53,548 bases of DNA from Oscillospiraceae bacterium (GTDB lineage: Bacteria > Bacillota > Clostridia > Oscillospirales > Ruminococcaceae): positions 1-53,548 of the forward strand of contig CAAGJO010000031.1 in assembly GCA_900770285.1 (NCBI GenBank), in the 5' to 3' direction. Numbering within the stretch: the stretch's first letter is position 1; each line of letters begins with the position of its first letter. The notes beneath the pieces were generated by a model. The model was not told where the DNA came from, ran no database searches, and was given only the letters and a program-made list of their open reading frames with translations. The position numbers and the translations under genes were made by a program. Shown one piece after another: positions 32,442 to 40,074 of this stretch.

Positions 32442-33135
32442 TTTTCCTCAGACTCCTTTCCATTATTTTAATAAGCAATGTAATGAGAAGCACCATAACT
32501 ATATAAATTAATGCCATTATGAGATATGGTACCATAAATTCATAGCTGTTGCTTCCGATATTGTTAAATGCAACATAAAGGTCGGTAGCACCGATAAAGC
32601 TTACAACTGATGTTTCTTTAATAAGAGTTATAAACTCGTTGCCGAGAGTAGGCAAAATATTCTTAACAGCCTGAGGAATTACTATTCTTATCATTGTTGT
32701 GCTGTAGCTGAGTCCCAGAGAGCGTCCGCCTTCCATTTGTCCCGGGTCAACCGATTGGATACCGCTTCGCATAATCTCTGAAATATATGCACCGCTGTTC
32801 AGTCCGAAAACCCATGTTGCAACTGTAACTGACGGCAGTTTTAATCCTATGATCGGCATAAGAACATAATAGAAGAGCAAGAGCTGAACAACCATAGGTG
32901 TACCACGGAAAAATCCAACATAAACGCTGCATATTCCATTTAAAACTTTTGGCAGAGTTTTATATTTTGGCAAAACTCTTACTGTGGCAATGAGAGTACC
33001 CACTATAATACCGATAATCAGACCTAAAACTGCAATGGTAACAGTATGCTGCAAACCTTCGATTACAGTTTTATATCCGTTTCCGTCAATAAACGCTTTT
33101 AAAAACGTATCAATTTTTCGTCCGAAATCACCCAT
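32425..33135 (-). CDS. Polar amino-acid ABC transporter permease
   Basis: 236 aa with about five hydrophobic helices. HisMQ-type: YVGFFRGTPMVVQLLLFYYV at the first conserved loop, then the EAA loop RSGIQSVDPGQMEGGRSLGL and IRIVIPQAVKNILPTLGNEF, then TSVVSFIG. It forms the membrane channel, probably as a homodimer since only one permease is encoded, and pairs with the ATPase and binding protein on either side. 61 bp separate it from the binding-protein gene. Confidence 0.94.
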   Translation of the reverse strand: MGDFGRKIDTFLKAFIDGNGYKTVIEGLQHTVTIAVLGLIIGIIVGTLIATVRVLPKYKTLPKVLNGICSVYVGFFRGTPMVVQLLLFYYVLMPIIGLKLPSVTVATWVFGLNSGAYISEIMRSGIQSVDPGQMEGGRSLGLSYSTTMIRIVIPQAVKNILPTLGNEFITLIKETSVVSFIGATDLYVAFNNIGSNSYEFMVPYLIMALIYIVMVLLITLLIKIMERSLRKSDRSK

Positions 33136-33196
33136 AAAATCTTTCCTTTATAAACAGTGCCCCATCAATGGGATGGGGTACTGCGATTATTTTAAC

Positions 33197-34075
33197 TTAT
33201 GAAAGCTTATTAATAGCTTCTGAAATACACTTGGCAGGAGCAGAGTCGATAATAACGTAATCAATGTTACCGTTGATCATATCCTGTACAGCAAGTGAAC
33301 CGTTTTTATATCCTACACATCCTGTCTTAAAGCCGTCAAATTCCCATTCTTTGTCACCTTGAACGAACTTCTGACCGGTTGTACCGTTCTGAACGCCGAT
33401 TTTTGTAGAGTCGTCCTTTTCGCTGAGAATCTTTGTAACATCGTCAGCAGTCTTGCAGCTGTCGAATGTGGTGTCATCGCCCTTAACGACAATTCTTTGT
33501 GATGCTGCATAATAAGAATCTGAGAAGTCAACGTATTCTTTTCTTTCTTCCTTGATTGTAAGGCCTGCCATTGCAATATCGCATTTATGCTGACCTACAG
33601 AAAGGCAAACAGCGTCAAAATCCATATTTTGAATAACAAGCTCTTTATTAAGCTTTTCAGCCAACAGTGATGCAATTTCCATATCAATACCGAGATAATT
33701 TTCACCGTCTTTATATTCAAATGGCTCGAAAGCTGCATTTGTTGCAACTACAAGCTGATCTTTGTTTTTGTCAAGTTCAGCGGACTTAACAGGTGTTGGA
33801 GTTCCGTCTGAGAAATACTTATTGCAGATTTCATCAAATTTACCGTTATCCTTGATTTCTGCAATAAAATCATTTACTTGTTTAAGCAGTTCAGGCTGAT
33901 CTTTGTCAACGCCGAAAGCGTATTCCTCACTTGTAAGATCAATATCAATTACTTTTGTTGCAGGAGTTTTTGATTCACTGCTTTTGCCGTCTGAATCATC
34001 AGATGAGCTTCCGCAGGATGCAAGAACGGTAAGTCCCATAACTCCTGCTAATAAAGCGGCCAGAATTTTCCTCAT
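33197..34075 (-). CDS. Amino-acid ABC transporter binding lipoprotein, circularly permuted
   Basis: 292 aa from ATG 34075 (an earlier ATG at 34084 is only two bases from AAAGG). Signal peptide and lipobox VLASC (lipid on C21). Residues about 43-88 (DLTSEEYAFGVDKDQPELL through EICNKYF) are the block that ends ordinary family-3 solute-binding proteins. Only after it, from about residue 107 (QLVVATNAAFEPFEYKDG), comes the normal beginning, followed by GIDMEIASLLAEKL, MAGLTIKEERKEYVDFSD and GVQNGTTG; the protein then stops at IIDSAPAKCISEAINKLS, just where the moved block would normally follow. So the fold seems complete but permuted. Ligand is probably a polar amino acid. Confidence 0.88.
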   Translation of the reverse strand: MRKILAALLAGVMGLTVLASCGSSSDDSDGKSSESKTPATKVIDIDLTSEEYAFGVDKDQPELLKQVNDFIAEIKDNGKFDEICNKYFSDGTPTPVKSAELDKNKDQLVVATNAAFEPFEYKDGENYLGIDMEIASLLAEKLNKELVIQNMDFDAVCLSVGQHKCDIAMAGLTIKEERKEYVDFSDSYYAASQRIVVKGDDTTFDSCKTADDVTKILSEKDDSTKIGVQNGTTGQKFVQGDKEWEFDGFKTGCVGYKNGSLAVQDMINGNIDYVIIDSAPAKCISEAINKLS

Positions 34076-34110
34076 AATATTCATATCCTTTCAAAAAAAT
34101 ATATAAATAC

Positions 34111-34150
34111 ATTATATAACTTATCTATGCTTTTTTCAAGCACTTGAAAA
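34111..34150 (-). promoter_or_regulatory. Promoter of the ABC operon with an 18-bp palindrome
   Basis: Minus strand TTGAAA, 17 bp, TATAAT (-10 complement at 34111-34116, -35 at 34134-34139). TTTTCAAG-CA-CTTGAAAA (34133-34150) is a perfect inverted repeat covering the -35, a good operator candidate. Confidence 0.7.
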
Positions 34151-34213
34151 GCTAAAAAAGTGACTATTTTGTAAACTATTCATTATTATATACATTTATG
34201 CAGTATAATCGGG

Positions 34214-35461
34214 TTATCTTATCTGTCCGTTGCCATTAATTAGAAATTTTGTGGTTGTAAGCTCATTAAGACCCATAGGACCTCTTGCATGGAGCTTTTG
34301 GGTTGAAATTCCTATCTCAGCGCCAAGGCCGAATTCTTCACCGTCTGTAAAACGGGTAGAGCAGTTTACATACACGGCAGCTGAGTCAATTCGTTTCTGA
34401 AATTCTTCAGCAGAGAACAAGCTTTCGGTGACAATGCATTCCGAATGACCTGTTGAATAACGTGAGATATGGTCGATAGCTTCACCAAGACTGTCAACCA
34501 CTCTGATGGAAATTATGTAGTCGAGAAATTCAGTTGCAAAATCTTCTTTTGTGGCTGGAACAACGCAGTCGCCCAAAATCATTTTTGTAATTGCACAGCC
34601 CCTTATTTCTACATTATGTTTATCCAGGCGTTTTTTCAGCATTGGCAGAAATTCATCAGCGACATCTCTGTGGACAAGACAGGTTTCAACGGCATTGCAA
34701 ACTGAAGGACGCTGAGTTTTGCCGTTGTCAACAATATCCACAGCCATTTGCAGATCGGCAGTTTTGTCAACATACACATGGCAGTTTCCGGTTCCTGTTT
34801 CAATTACCGGAACGGTTGCATTTTTCACTACTGACTGAATAAGACCTGCTCCCCCTCTTGGAATAAGCACGTCAATATAGCCGTTTGCCTTCATCATATC
34901 AAGAGCAATCCCACGGTCGGTATCTTCCACAAGCTGAACAACATCAGCAGGGAACCCCGCAGTTACAACGGCTTTTCTCATGAGTTCAACCAGGATTTTA
35001 TTAGTGTTGAGAGCCTCTTTTCCTCCACGAAGAATCACGCAGTTGCCGCTTTTAAGGCACAGTGCCGCAGCGTCAACTGTGACGTTAGGTCTTGCCTCAT
35101 AGATTATGCCTATTACACCCATTGGAACACGGATTTTTGTAATTCTCATACCGTTGGGACGTACTGAGCCGCTTACGACCTGTCCTACAGGATCTTCAAG
35201 AGAGGTAAGTTTTTTGCATGCATTCGCAATGCCTTCAATGCGCTTTTCATCAAGAGTCAGTCTGTCGAGCATTGACCGGCTCATGCCGTGTTTTTCAGCA
35301 GTCTGCAAATCAAGCTTGTTTGCTTCAATAATTTCAGGCATTGCACGGGTGAGAATATGTGCAATTTCAAGCAAAGCATCATTCTTCTGTGCCGATGAAG
35401 CGTTTGCAATTTCGCCTTTGCATTGCTTTGATTTAAGCGCAAGATTTTCAATGTAGTTCAT
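34214..35461 (-). CDS. proA: Glutamate-5-semialdehyde dehydrogenase (gamma-glutamyl phosphate reductase)
   Basis: 415 aa, normal length. Aldehyde-dehydrogenase fold with VPMGVIGIIYEARPNVTVDA, GGKEALNTN, and the catalytic cysteine region KTQRPSVCNAVETCLVH. It reduces gamma-glutamyl phosphate with NADPH, second step of proline synthesis; proB lies upstream, with one small membrane gene between. The C-terminal GLGAEIGISTQKLHARGPMG is typical of ProA. Confidence 0.97.
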   Translation of the reverse strand: MNYIENLALKSKQCKGEIANASSAQKNDALLEIAHILTRAMPEIIEANKLDLQTAEKHGMSRSMLDRLTLDEKRIEGIANACKKLTSLEDPVGQVVSGSVRPNGMRITKIRVPMGVIGIIYEARPNVTVDAAALCLKSGNCVILRGGKEALNTNKILVELMRKAVVTAGFPADVVQLVEDTDRGIALDMMKANGYIDVLIPRGGAGLIQSVVKNATVPVIETGTGNCHVYVDKTADLQMAVDIVDNGKTQRPSVCNAVETCLVHRDVADEFLPMLKKRLDKHNVEIRGCAITKMILGDCVVPATKEDFATEFLDYIISIRVVDSLGEAIDHISRYSTGHSECIVTESLFSAEEFQKRIDSAAVYVNCSTRFTDGEEFGLGAEIGISTQKLHARGPMGLNELTTTKFLINGNGQIR

Positions 35462-35479
35462 ATTTTTCCCCTTTCATAC

Positions 35480-35665
35480 TTATTTTTTGTCTATACTGGT
35501 TATTAAAATGAATATATTACAGATAATAAAAATGATAAAAATCCAATATTTGCCGTCAGTCATAATTCCATAAATCAAGCCTAAAATACTGATTATAATT
35601 GCAAATAATGAGAAAAAGAATGATATTTTGATTTTTATTTCAAATTTCCGATTTTTATTTTTCAT
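35480..35665 (-). CDS. Small membrane protein between proB and proA
   Basis: 61 aa from the ATG at 35663-35665, which overlaps the last codons of proB by 11 bp, so translation is probably coupled. Basic N-terminus (KNKNRKFEIKIK), then two hydrophobic helices separated by a short MTDGKY turn. No family recognised. The place between two proline-synthesis genes is unusual. Confidence 0.5.
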   Translation of the reverse strand: MKNKNRKFEIKIKISFFFSLFAIIISILGLIYGIMTDGKYWIFIIFIICNIFILITSIDKK

Positions 35666-36461
35666 TCTCAGATACCTTTGCTTTAAATAATGTTCCAAGA
35701 TTGCCGTTCTCAAAAAGATAATAAAGGTTATCAGGATTTTTTCCGTTGAGAATAATCATATCAATGCCGTTTTCGGTAGCAATTTCCGCAGCGGTGATTT
35801 TTGTTATCATACCTCCTGTGCCAAGCTTTGTGCCTGCACCTCCTGCAAGGGCTTTGATTTTTCCGTCAATATGCTCAACCTCTGCGATAAGCTTTGCATC
35901 GGCGTTTGAACGGGGGTCTTTGTCATAAAGCCCGTCAATGTCTGACATTATAACAAGCAGATCTGCATTGGCAATGACTGCAATGGTCGCTGCAAGAGAG
36001 TCATTTTCTCCGACTTCAAGTTCCAGCTCGTCAATGGCAACGGTATCATTTTCGTTGACAATAGGGATAACGCCGTTTTCAATGATCTTTTCCAAGGCAT
36101 TCTGAACATTAATGCGTCTGTCCTGCAAAAGTATATATTTTGTAACCAAAAGCTGAGCTACATTTATGCTGTAATCTGAAAAAAGATTATCATAAAGATA
36201 CATAAGCTCACATTGACCAACTGCCGCACAAGCCTGTTTAGTCGGGGTATCCTTTGGTTTTTCAGCTAGCCCCAGTTTTGACATTCCAAGGCCTATAGCT
36301 CCGCTGGACACGATAATAAGCTCATGACCTGCATTTTGCAGGTCGGCAAGATTTTTTACAAGCTGTTCAACACGTCTTATGTTCAGCTTTCCTGTTTTAT
36401 GAGTAAGAGTAGATGTTCCGAGTTTTACAACAATTCTTTTCTTTGATTTTAAATCTGACAT
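35655..36461 (-). CDS. proB: Glutamate 5-kinase (catalytic domain only)
   Basis: 268 aa. Amino-acid-kinase fold: KRIVVKLGTSTLT at the N-terminus, VSSGAIGLG, the IVNENDTVAIDELE loop, NADLLVIMSDIDGLYDKDPR and GTGGMITKITAAEIA. It phosphorylates glutamate, first and feedback-controlled step of proline synthesis. The C-terminal PUA domain of E. coli ProB is absent, as in many Firmicutes. Preceded by the multi-hairpin spacer at 36470-36604. Confidence 0.96.
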   Translation of the reverse strand: MSDLKSKKRIVVKLGTSTLTHKTGKLNIRRVEQLVKNLADLQNAGHELIIVSSGAIGLGMSKLGLAEKPKDTPTKQACAAVGQCELMYLYDNLFSDYSINVAQLLVTKYILLQDRRINVQNALEKIIENGVIPIVNENDTVAIDELELEVGENDSLAATIAVIANADLLVIMSDIDGLYDKDPRSNADAKLIAEVEHIDGKIKALAGGAGTKLGTGGMITKITAAEIATENGIDMIILNGKNPDNLYYLFENGNLGTLFKAKVSENEK

Positions 36462-36469
36462 TTTTATCT

Positions 36470-36604
36470 TCCTTCAATAGTGGGGATCAACCCCATCATT
36501 CAATAATTGTCCGGGCATTAGCCCCTTGAATTTCAAGGCGGAATTGTTTCTCCACCGAAAAACTATGTTGTTCGCCGTCTGAAAGACGGGAACACAGGCT
36601 ATGG
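36470..36604 (-). other. Multi-hairpin intergenic element upstream of proB
   Basis: In transcript sense the spacer reads as a chain of short stems: CCGTCT-TTC-AGACGG (about 36581-36595), GGTGGA...TTCCGCC (about 36537-36557), CTTGAAATTCAAG, GGGC-TAAT-GCCC (about 36514-36525) and GGGG-TTGAT-CCCC (about 36482-36494). It is more GC-rich than flanking spacers. No T-box GGTGG-ACCGCG core and no known riboswitch is recognised. It might be a regulatory RNA of proB or a dispersed intergenic repeat. Confidence 0.5.
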
Positions 36605-37132
36605 TTATAAACGAGAATTATCCACGGCATATTGGTCCCAAAAGTCAGGAAACATTGTTTTAATGCGTAAATATGTATAATATATAAACTGACGCTTATC
36701 AGTCATTTGTTTAAGCTGTGGAGGTGATACTATTTTAAAATCTACCGTTTCTCCCGGCTGCAATACTATGTCCGTTTCTGAAAAATCACCGTTATATAAA
36801 AAGCAGTCTACAATACTTCGTGTTCTTGCTCTGATGATAGTACCGCTGTAGCTCAGGTCATCGGGCTTTACATTCAATCCGGTTTCTTCAAAAAGTTCAC
36901 GGGAAGCAGCCTCAGCGGAGGTTTCTCCTTTTATTGCTGCGCCTCCGGTAATTTCCCACATTCCTCCATAATTTTTGTATGGATGACGTTTAGTTACCAG
37001 GATTTTGCCTTCACGGTTGACAGATAAAACATTTACGATGACATGATATTCGCCTTCTTCAAGCTTTTCGCCTCTCATAACTGTTCTGCCCAAAGGCTTT
37101 CGGTTTTTATCATATAAATCCCAAAGCTCCAT
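36605..37132 (-). CDS. Nudix hydrolase
   Basis: 175 aa. The Nudix box is complete: GGAAIKGETSAEAASRELFEETGL, counted as G-x5-E-x7-RELxEETGL. The N-terminal WDLYDKNRKPLGRTVMRGE and VNVLSVNREGKILVTKRH resemble IPP-isomerase-like/YfcD-type Nudix proteins. It should hydrolyse a nucleoside diphosphate-X compound; substrate not predictable. It lies 15 bp from the dehydrogenase gene upstream, likely one operon. Confidence 0.88.
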   Translation of the reverse strand: MELWDLYDKNRKPLGRTVMRGEKLEEGEYHVIVNVLSVNREGKILVTKRHPYKNYGGMWEITGGAAIKGETSAEAASRELFEETGLNVKPDDLSYSGTIIRARTRSIVDCFLYNGDFSETDIVLQPGETVDFKIVSPPQLKQMTDKRQFIYYTYLRIKTMFPDFWDQYAVDNSRL

Positions 37133-37147
37133 AGCTTTCTCCTTTTA

Positions 37148-38101
37148 TTAATCGGACACTATATTAATAGGTTTGCCGTTTTTCCAGCTGCGTATATTTT
37201 CAGCAACTTTTTCTAAAAGTCTTATTCTTGTTTCTCTTGGCGCCCATGCCACATGGGGAGTTATTGTGCAGTTCTTAACGTTTCTCAGGGGGCAATCTTC
37301 TCTCATGGGTTCAAAGGTTAAAGCGTCAATACAAGCCCATGCAATAACGCTGTTATTCAATGCGTCTGCAAGTGCCTGTTCGTCCATAAGTCCGCCTCTT
37401 GCGGTATTTATAAGAATTGCCGACTTTTTCATTCTGCTTAAAGCGTCGGCATTTATTAATTTATTATTATCTTTTGTAAGCGGACAGTGAAGGGTAACCA
37501 CATCTGAGTTTTTCAGAAGCTGGTCGAAGGAGCATACTTCTGTGTCGTCATTTACCTTTTGAGGTGAACGTGTATAGGTAATAACATTCATGTCAAAAGC
37601 TCTGGCAATCTGCGCAACCTTTCTTCCAATAGCACCGTAGCCTACAATACCAATGGTTTTACCGGCAAGTTCGGCAGTTGGAATTCCAAAGTAAGAAAAA
37701 AGTTTATAGTTTACCCATGCTCCGTCAGCTACTGCCTCTGAGTACTCTGATATCTTATTGTAATAGTTAAGAATAAGTGCAAATGTATGCTGTGCCACTG
37801 CGTTGGTTGAATATGAGGGTACATTGCAAACAACGGCACCATGTCTTTTAGCAGCATCGGTATCAACATTATTATATCCTGTTGCAAAAAGACCGACGTA
37901 TTTCAAATTCGGACAGCTTTCAAAAACTTCTTCTGTGATAAGGCACTTATTGCATATTACAGCGTCGGCATCACCGATGTTCTTTGCTACATCTTTGTTA
38001 GAAGTGTAGCCATATACTACGGCATCTCCAAGAGATGTTATGCAGTCAAGAGAAACATCATTCCTTGTTATTGTTTCGGCATCCAGGATAACAATTTTCA
38101 T
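37148..38101 (-). CDS. D-isomer-specific 2-hydroxyacid dehydrogenase
   Basis: 317 aa. NAD-binding fold GKTIGIVGYGAIGRKVAQIA, catalytic arginine in ILINTARGGLMDE, and histidine in NCTITPHVAWAP. ATGYNNVD and NVPSYSTNAVAQHTFALIL in the substrate domain are typical of glycerate (hydroxypyruvate) dehydrogenase-like members. It interconverts a 2-keto acid and a D-2-hydroxy acid with NAD(P)H. Its ATG overlaps the stop of the upstream membrane gene (TAATG), so the two are coupled. Substrate inferred only. Confidence 0.9.
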   Translation of the reverse strand: MKIVILDAETITRNDVSLDCITSLGDAVVYGYTSNKDVAKNIGDADAVICNKCLITEEVFESCPNLKYVGLFATGYNNVDTDAAKRHGAVVCNVPSYSTNAVAQHTFALILNYYNKISEYSEAVADGAWVNYKLFSYFGIPTAELAGKTIGIVGYGAIGRKVAQIARAFDMNVITYTRSPQKVNDDTEVCSFDQLLKNSDVVTLHCPLTKDNNKLINADALSRMKKSAILINTARGGLMDEQALADALNNSVIAWACIDALTFEPMREDCPLRNVKNCTITPHVAWAPRETRIRLLEKVAENIRSWKNGKPINIVSD

Positions 38102-38511
38102 TACTTGCTGTCCTCTTCAAAAGCATTGTCAATAATTTTTTTATCCTCGGCAGTTTGTGCTTTTTCAGCAGCTTTTTGCGCCTTTTGCATTTCTTTTTCA
38201 GCTTTAAGCTGTTCTGCCTGATTAAGTTTTGTTTTTTTATTGTATTTGCTTAAAGATATAAAAGCTGCAACGATAATTGCAACTTCAACTATGAGCAGAC
38301 CAACGATAACAGGTGCTGTTGTCCAAATCTGAGTGATAAATGTAAGGTCAATGCCAAGCATGATTAACAGATAGTATGCGCAGTGTTTTCTGTAATAAAG
38401 AACAAGATAAAGCAGGGTGGTAATAATACAGATAATGAAATGGGCTTTCATAGGAAATGGTGTATAAACATTTTGAAGGCCTTCGTTGGCGGCTGCGAGT
38501 AATTGAAACAT
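38101..38511 (-). CDS. Membrane protein with Ala/Lys-rich cytoplasmic tail
   Basis: 136 aa. Three hydrophobic segments (about 24-42, 45-60 and 66-86), then a highly charged helical tail with KAEKEMQKAQKAAEKAQ and a terminal DNAFEEDSK. I do not recognise the family. The stop codon overlaps the start of the hydroxyacid dehydrogenase gene. Confidence 0.65.
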   Translation of the reverse strand: MFQLLAAANEGLQNVYTPFPMKAHFIICIITTLLYLVLYYRKHCAYYLLIMLGIDLTFITQIWTTAPVIVGLLIVEVAIIVAAFISLSKYNKKTKLNQAEQLKAEKEMQKAQKAAEKAQTAEDKKIIDNAFEEDSK

Positions 38512-38644
38512 AGTTATTCTCCTTTTTTATGTAAAATATATTTATATTATAGTTTTACACTTTATTATAACATAGAATATCTCCTGTTGCAAGATTTTTT
38601 CGTAAATAATTCAAAAAGCATTAGTTTTTGACAGCCTTTAGTGC

Positions 38645-38673
38645 TTGACTTGATTTGTCAAATGGTGTATAAT
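38645..38673 (+). promoter_or_regulatory. Promoter of the lipoprotein-CBS-dacF-like operon
   Basis: TTGACT (38645-38650), 17 bp, TATAAT (38668-38673). TTGAC...GTCAA (38645-38661) is an inverted repeat over the -35 and spacer, a possible operator. Confidence 0.75.
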
Positions 38674-38724
38674 AAAATGTAATTGATAAAAGGTGAGACT
38701 ATTTTTTATCGAAAGGATAACAAA

Positions 38725-39591
38725 ATGACGGGAATAAAGAAGATCCTTTGTATAGCAGGGGTTTTAGCCATGCTTTTGTCAGCAGCTTCATGCAGTGACA
38801 GCAAAAATGACAGCTCTTCAGAAACAGCACAGTCAAGCGTTTATGACAGCTCAGCAGCCGACGGATCACAGGCCGAGGAATATAAACCGGGTAAACTTTT
38901 GGAGAATGCAGCTAAGATTTTTCAGAATAAAAAATATACGTTAAAATGTACGGTAACTGATAGTACAAGCAAGGAATCAACAAAGATAACAAAAGTAGTG
39001 AACGGTGACGACATTTATCAGCTTCAGGAAACAAAACAAGGCAGCTATGGTATAATTTCTTCCGACGGAAAGGAATATGCTTTTGATAATCTATGTGGTA
39101 TGTATAAAAAGGAAAAAGATATTTTCAAGAACAGCGTTGTTGAAGAAATAATAAATAATAAGATTTCTCCCTCAAAGTCCAATGAAGCACAGACTCAGGA
39201 CGACAAGACTTATGACAGCGAACATTATACATATACTGGCGATACATATATTACCAATGTTACATTTTATTTTGACAAGAAAACCGGTGAATTGAAAAAA
39301 TATACCATGAGATATACTGTTGAGGGAAATGATGATGTGATTGAAACAAGAACCATTGACTCTCTTACCGAAAAGGTTGACGAAAAAGCCTTCAGCCTTG
39401 ATTTTCTTGATAAAATGGTGGATTTTGAAGAAATGTCCGATGAGCAGCGTCAAGGTTTTTGTCAGGGGGTTTGCTCGGCAAAGAATATTACTGTTGATAT
39501 GATGAACAAGCTTGGAATCACTACTGAGAGTCTGAAAACTATCAGCTTTGAAACTTTTTTCAACCTTGTTTATACTTATGCGGATAAATAG
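38725..39591 (+). CDS. Predicted lipoprotein, unknown function
   Basis: 288 aa. Signal peptide with lipobox SAASC, a Ser/Asp-rich linker, then an outer-surface domain with strands (KYTLKCTVTDSTSKESTK, then VTFYFDKKTGELKKYTMRY) of the type seen in LolA/LppX-like or DUF-class sensor lipoproteins; this resemblance is loose. The C-terminal 50 residues are helical. ATG 38725 follows GAAAGGAT. Likely co-transcribed with the CBS and S11 genes, which suggests an envelope role. Confidence 0.7.
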   Translation: MTGIKKILCIAGVLAMLLSAASCSDSKNDSSSETAQSSVYDSSAADGSQAEEYKPGKLLENAAKIFQNKKYTLKCTVTDSTSKESTKITKVVNGDDIYQLQETKQGSYGIISSDGKEYAFDNLCGMYKKEKDIFKNSVVEEIINNKISPSKSNEAQTQDDKTYDSEHYTYTGDTYITNVTFYFDKKTGELKKYTMRYTVEGNDDVIETRTIDSLTEKVDEKAFSLDFLDKMVDFEEMSDEQRQGFCQGVCSAKNITVDMMNKLGITTESLKTISFETFFNLVYTYADK

Positions 39592-39603
39592 TCGGGTGAG
39601 CAT

Positions 39604-40074
39604 ATGAATATATTGAAGTTTTTAAAGCCTAAGGCTGTAATTGACTATCTGGATGAGAATTTTACAGTTCGTCAGGCAATAGAAAAAATGCGTCATCATG
39701 GTTTTACGGCTGTTCCGGTTGTGGATAAAGACGGAAATTATGTTAAAACTCTTGCCGAGGGAGATATACTTTGGTTTTTGATTGACAATAAAATATCTGA
39801 TGTTAAGGCGCTGGAAGATTATTCGGTCAGGGATATACCCAAAAGAGTGAACTGCGAGCCAGTTGATATTTCATCATCGGTTACAGATTTGATTTTACTT
39901 TCACTTAATCAGAACTTTGTACCTGTAATTGATGATAGGAAAAAGTTTATCGGAATTGTAACACGAAGTGATATTCTTAGATATTGTCATGATGCCTTAA
40001 ACGGTTCTATAGAGTATAATAAGGAAGATTTATTGATAAAAGGGGAAAAAGGAGAATATAAATATGAAGAATGA
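39604..40074 (+). CDS. CBS-domain pair protein
   Basis: 156 aa, essentially two CBS motifs. The first contains FTVRQAIEKMRHHGFTAVPV with VDKDGNYVKTLAEGDIL, the second SSSVTDLILLSLNQNFVPVI with DDRKKFIGIVTRSDILRYC. CBS pairs bind adenosine nucleotides and act as sensors; a stand-alone pair must work through a partner. It overlaps the start of the S11 peptidase gene by 11 bp, so coupling to cell-wall metabolism is possible. GGGTGAG precedes the ATG. Confidence 0.85.
   Translation: MNILKFLKPKAVIDYLDENFTVRQAIEKMRHHGFTAVPVVDKDGNYVKTLAEGDILWFLIDNKISDVKALEDYSVRDIPKRVNCEPVDISSSVTDLILLSLNQNFVPVIDDRKKFIGIVTRSDILRYCHDALNGSIEYNKEDLLIKGEKGEYKYEE

Noticed and set aside
36462..36604. T-box leader for the proBA genes
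   Set aside because: The conserved antiterminator core (GGTGGNACCGCG type) is absent and no competing terminator with T run precedes proB.
37841..38221. 126-codon open frame antisense to the hydroxyacid dehydrogenase gene
   Set aside because: It runs across two well-supported genes on the other strand, has no ribosome site and low-complexity translation.
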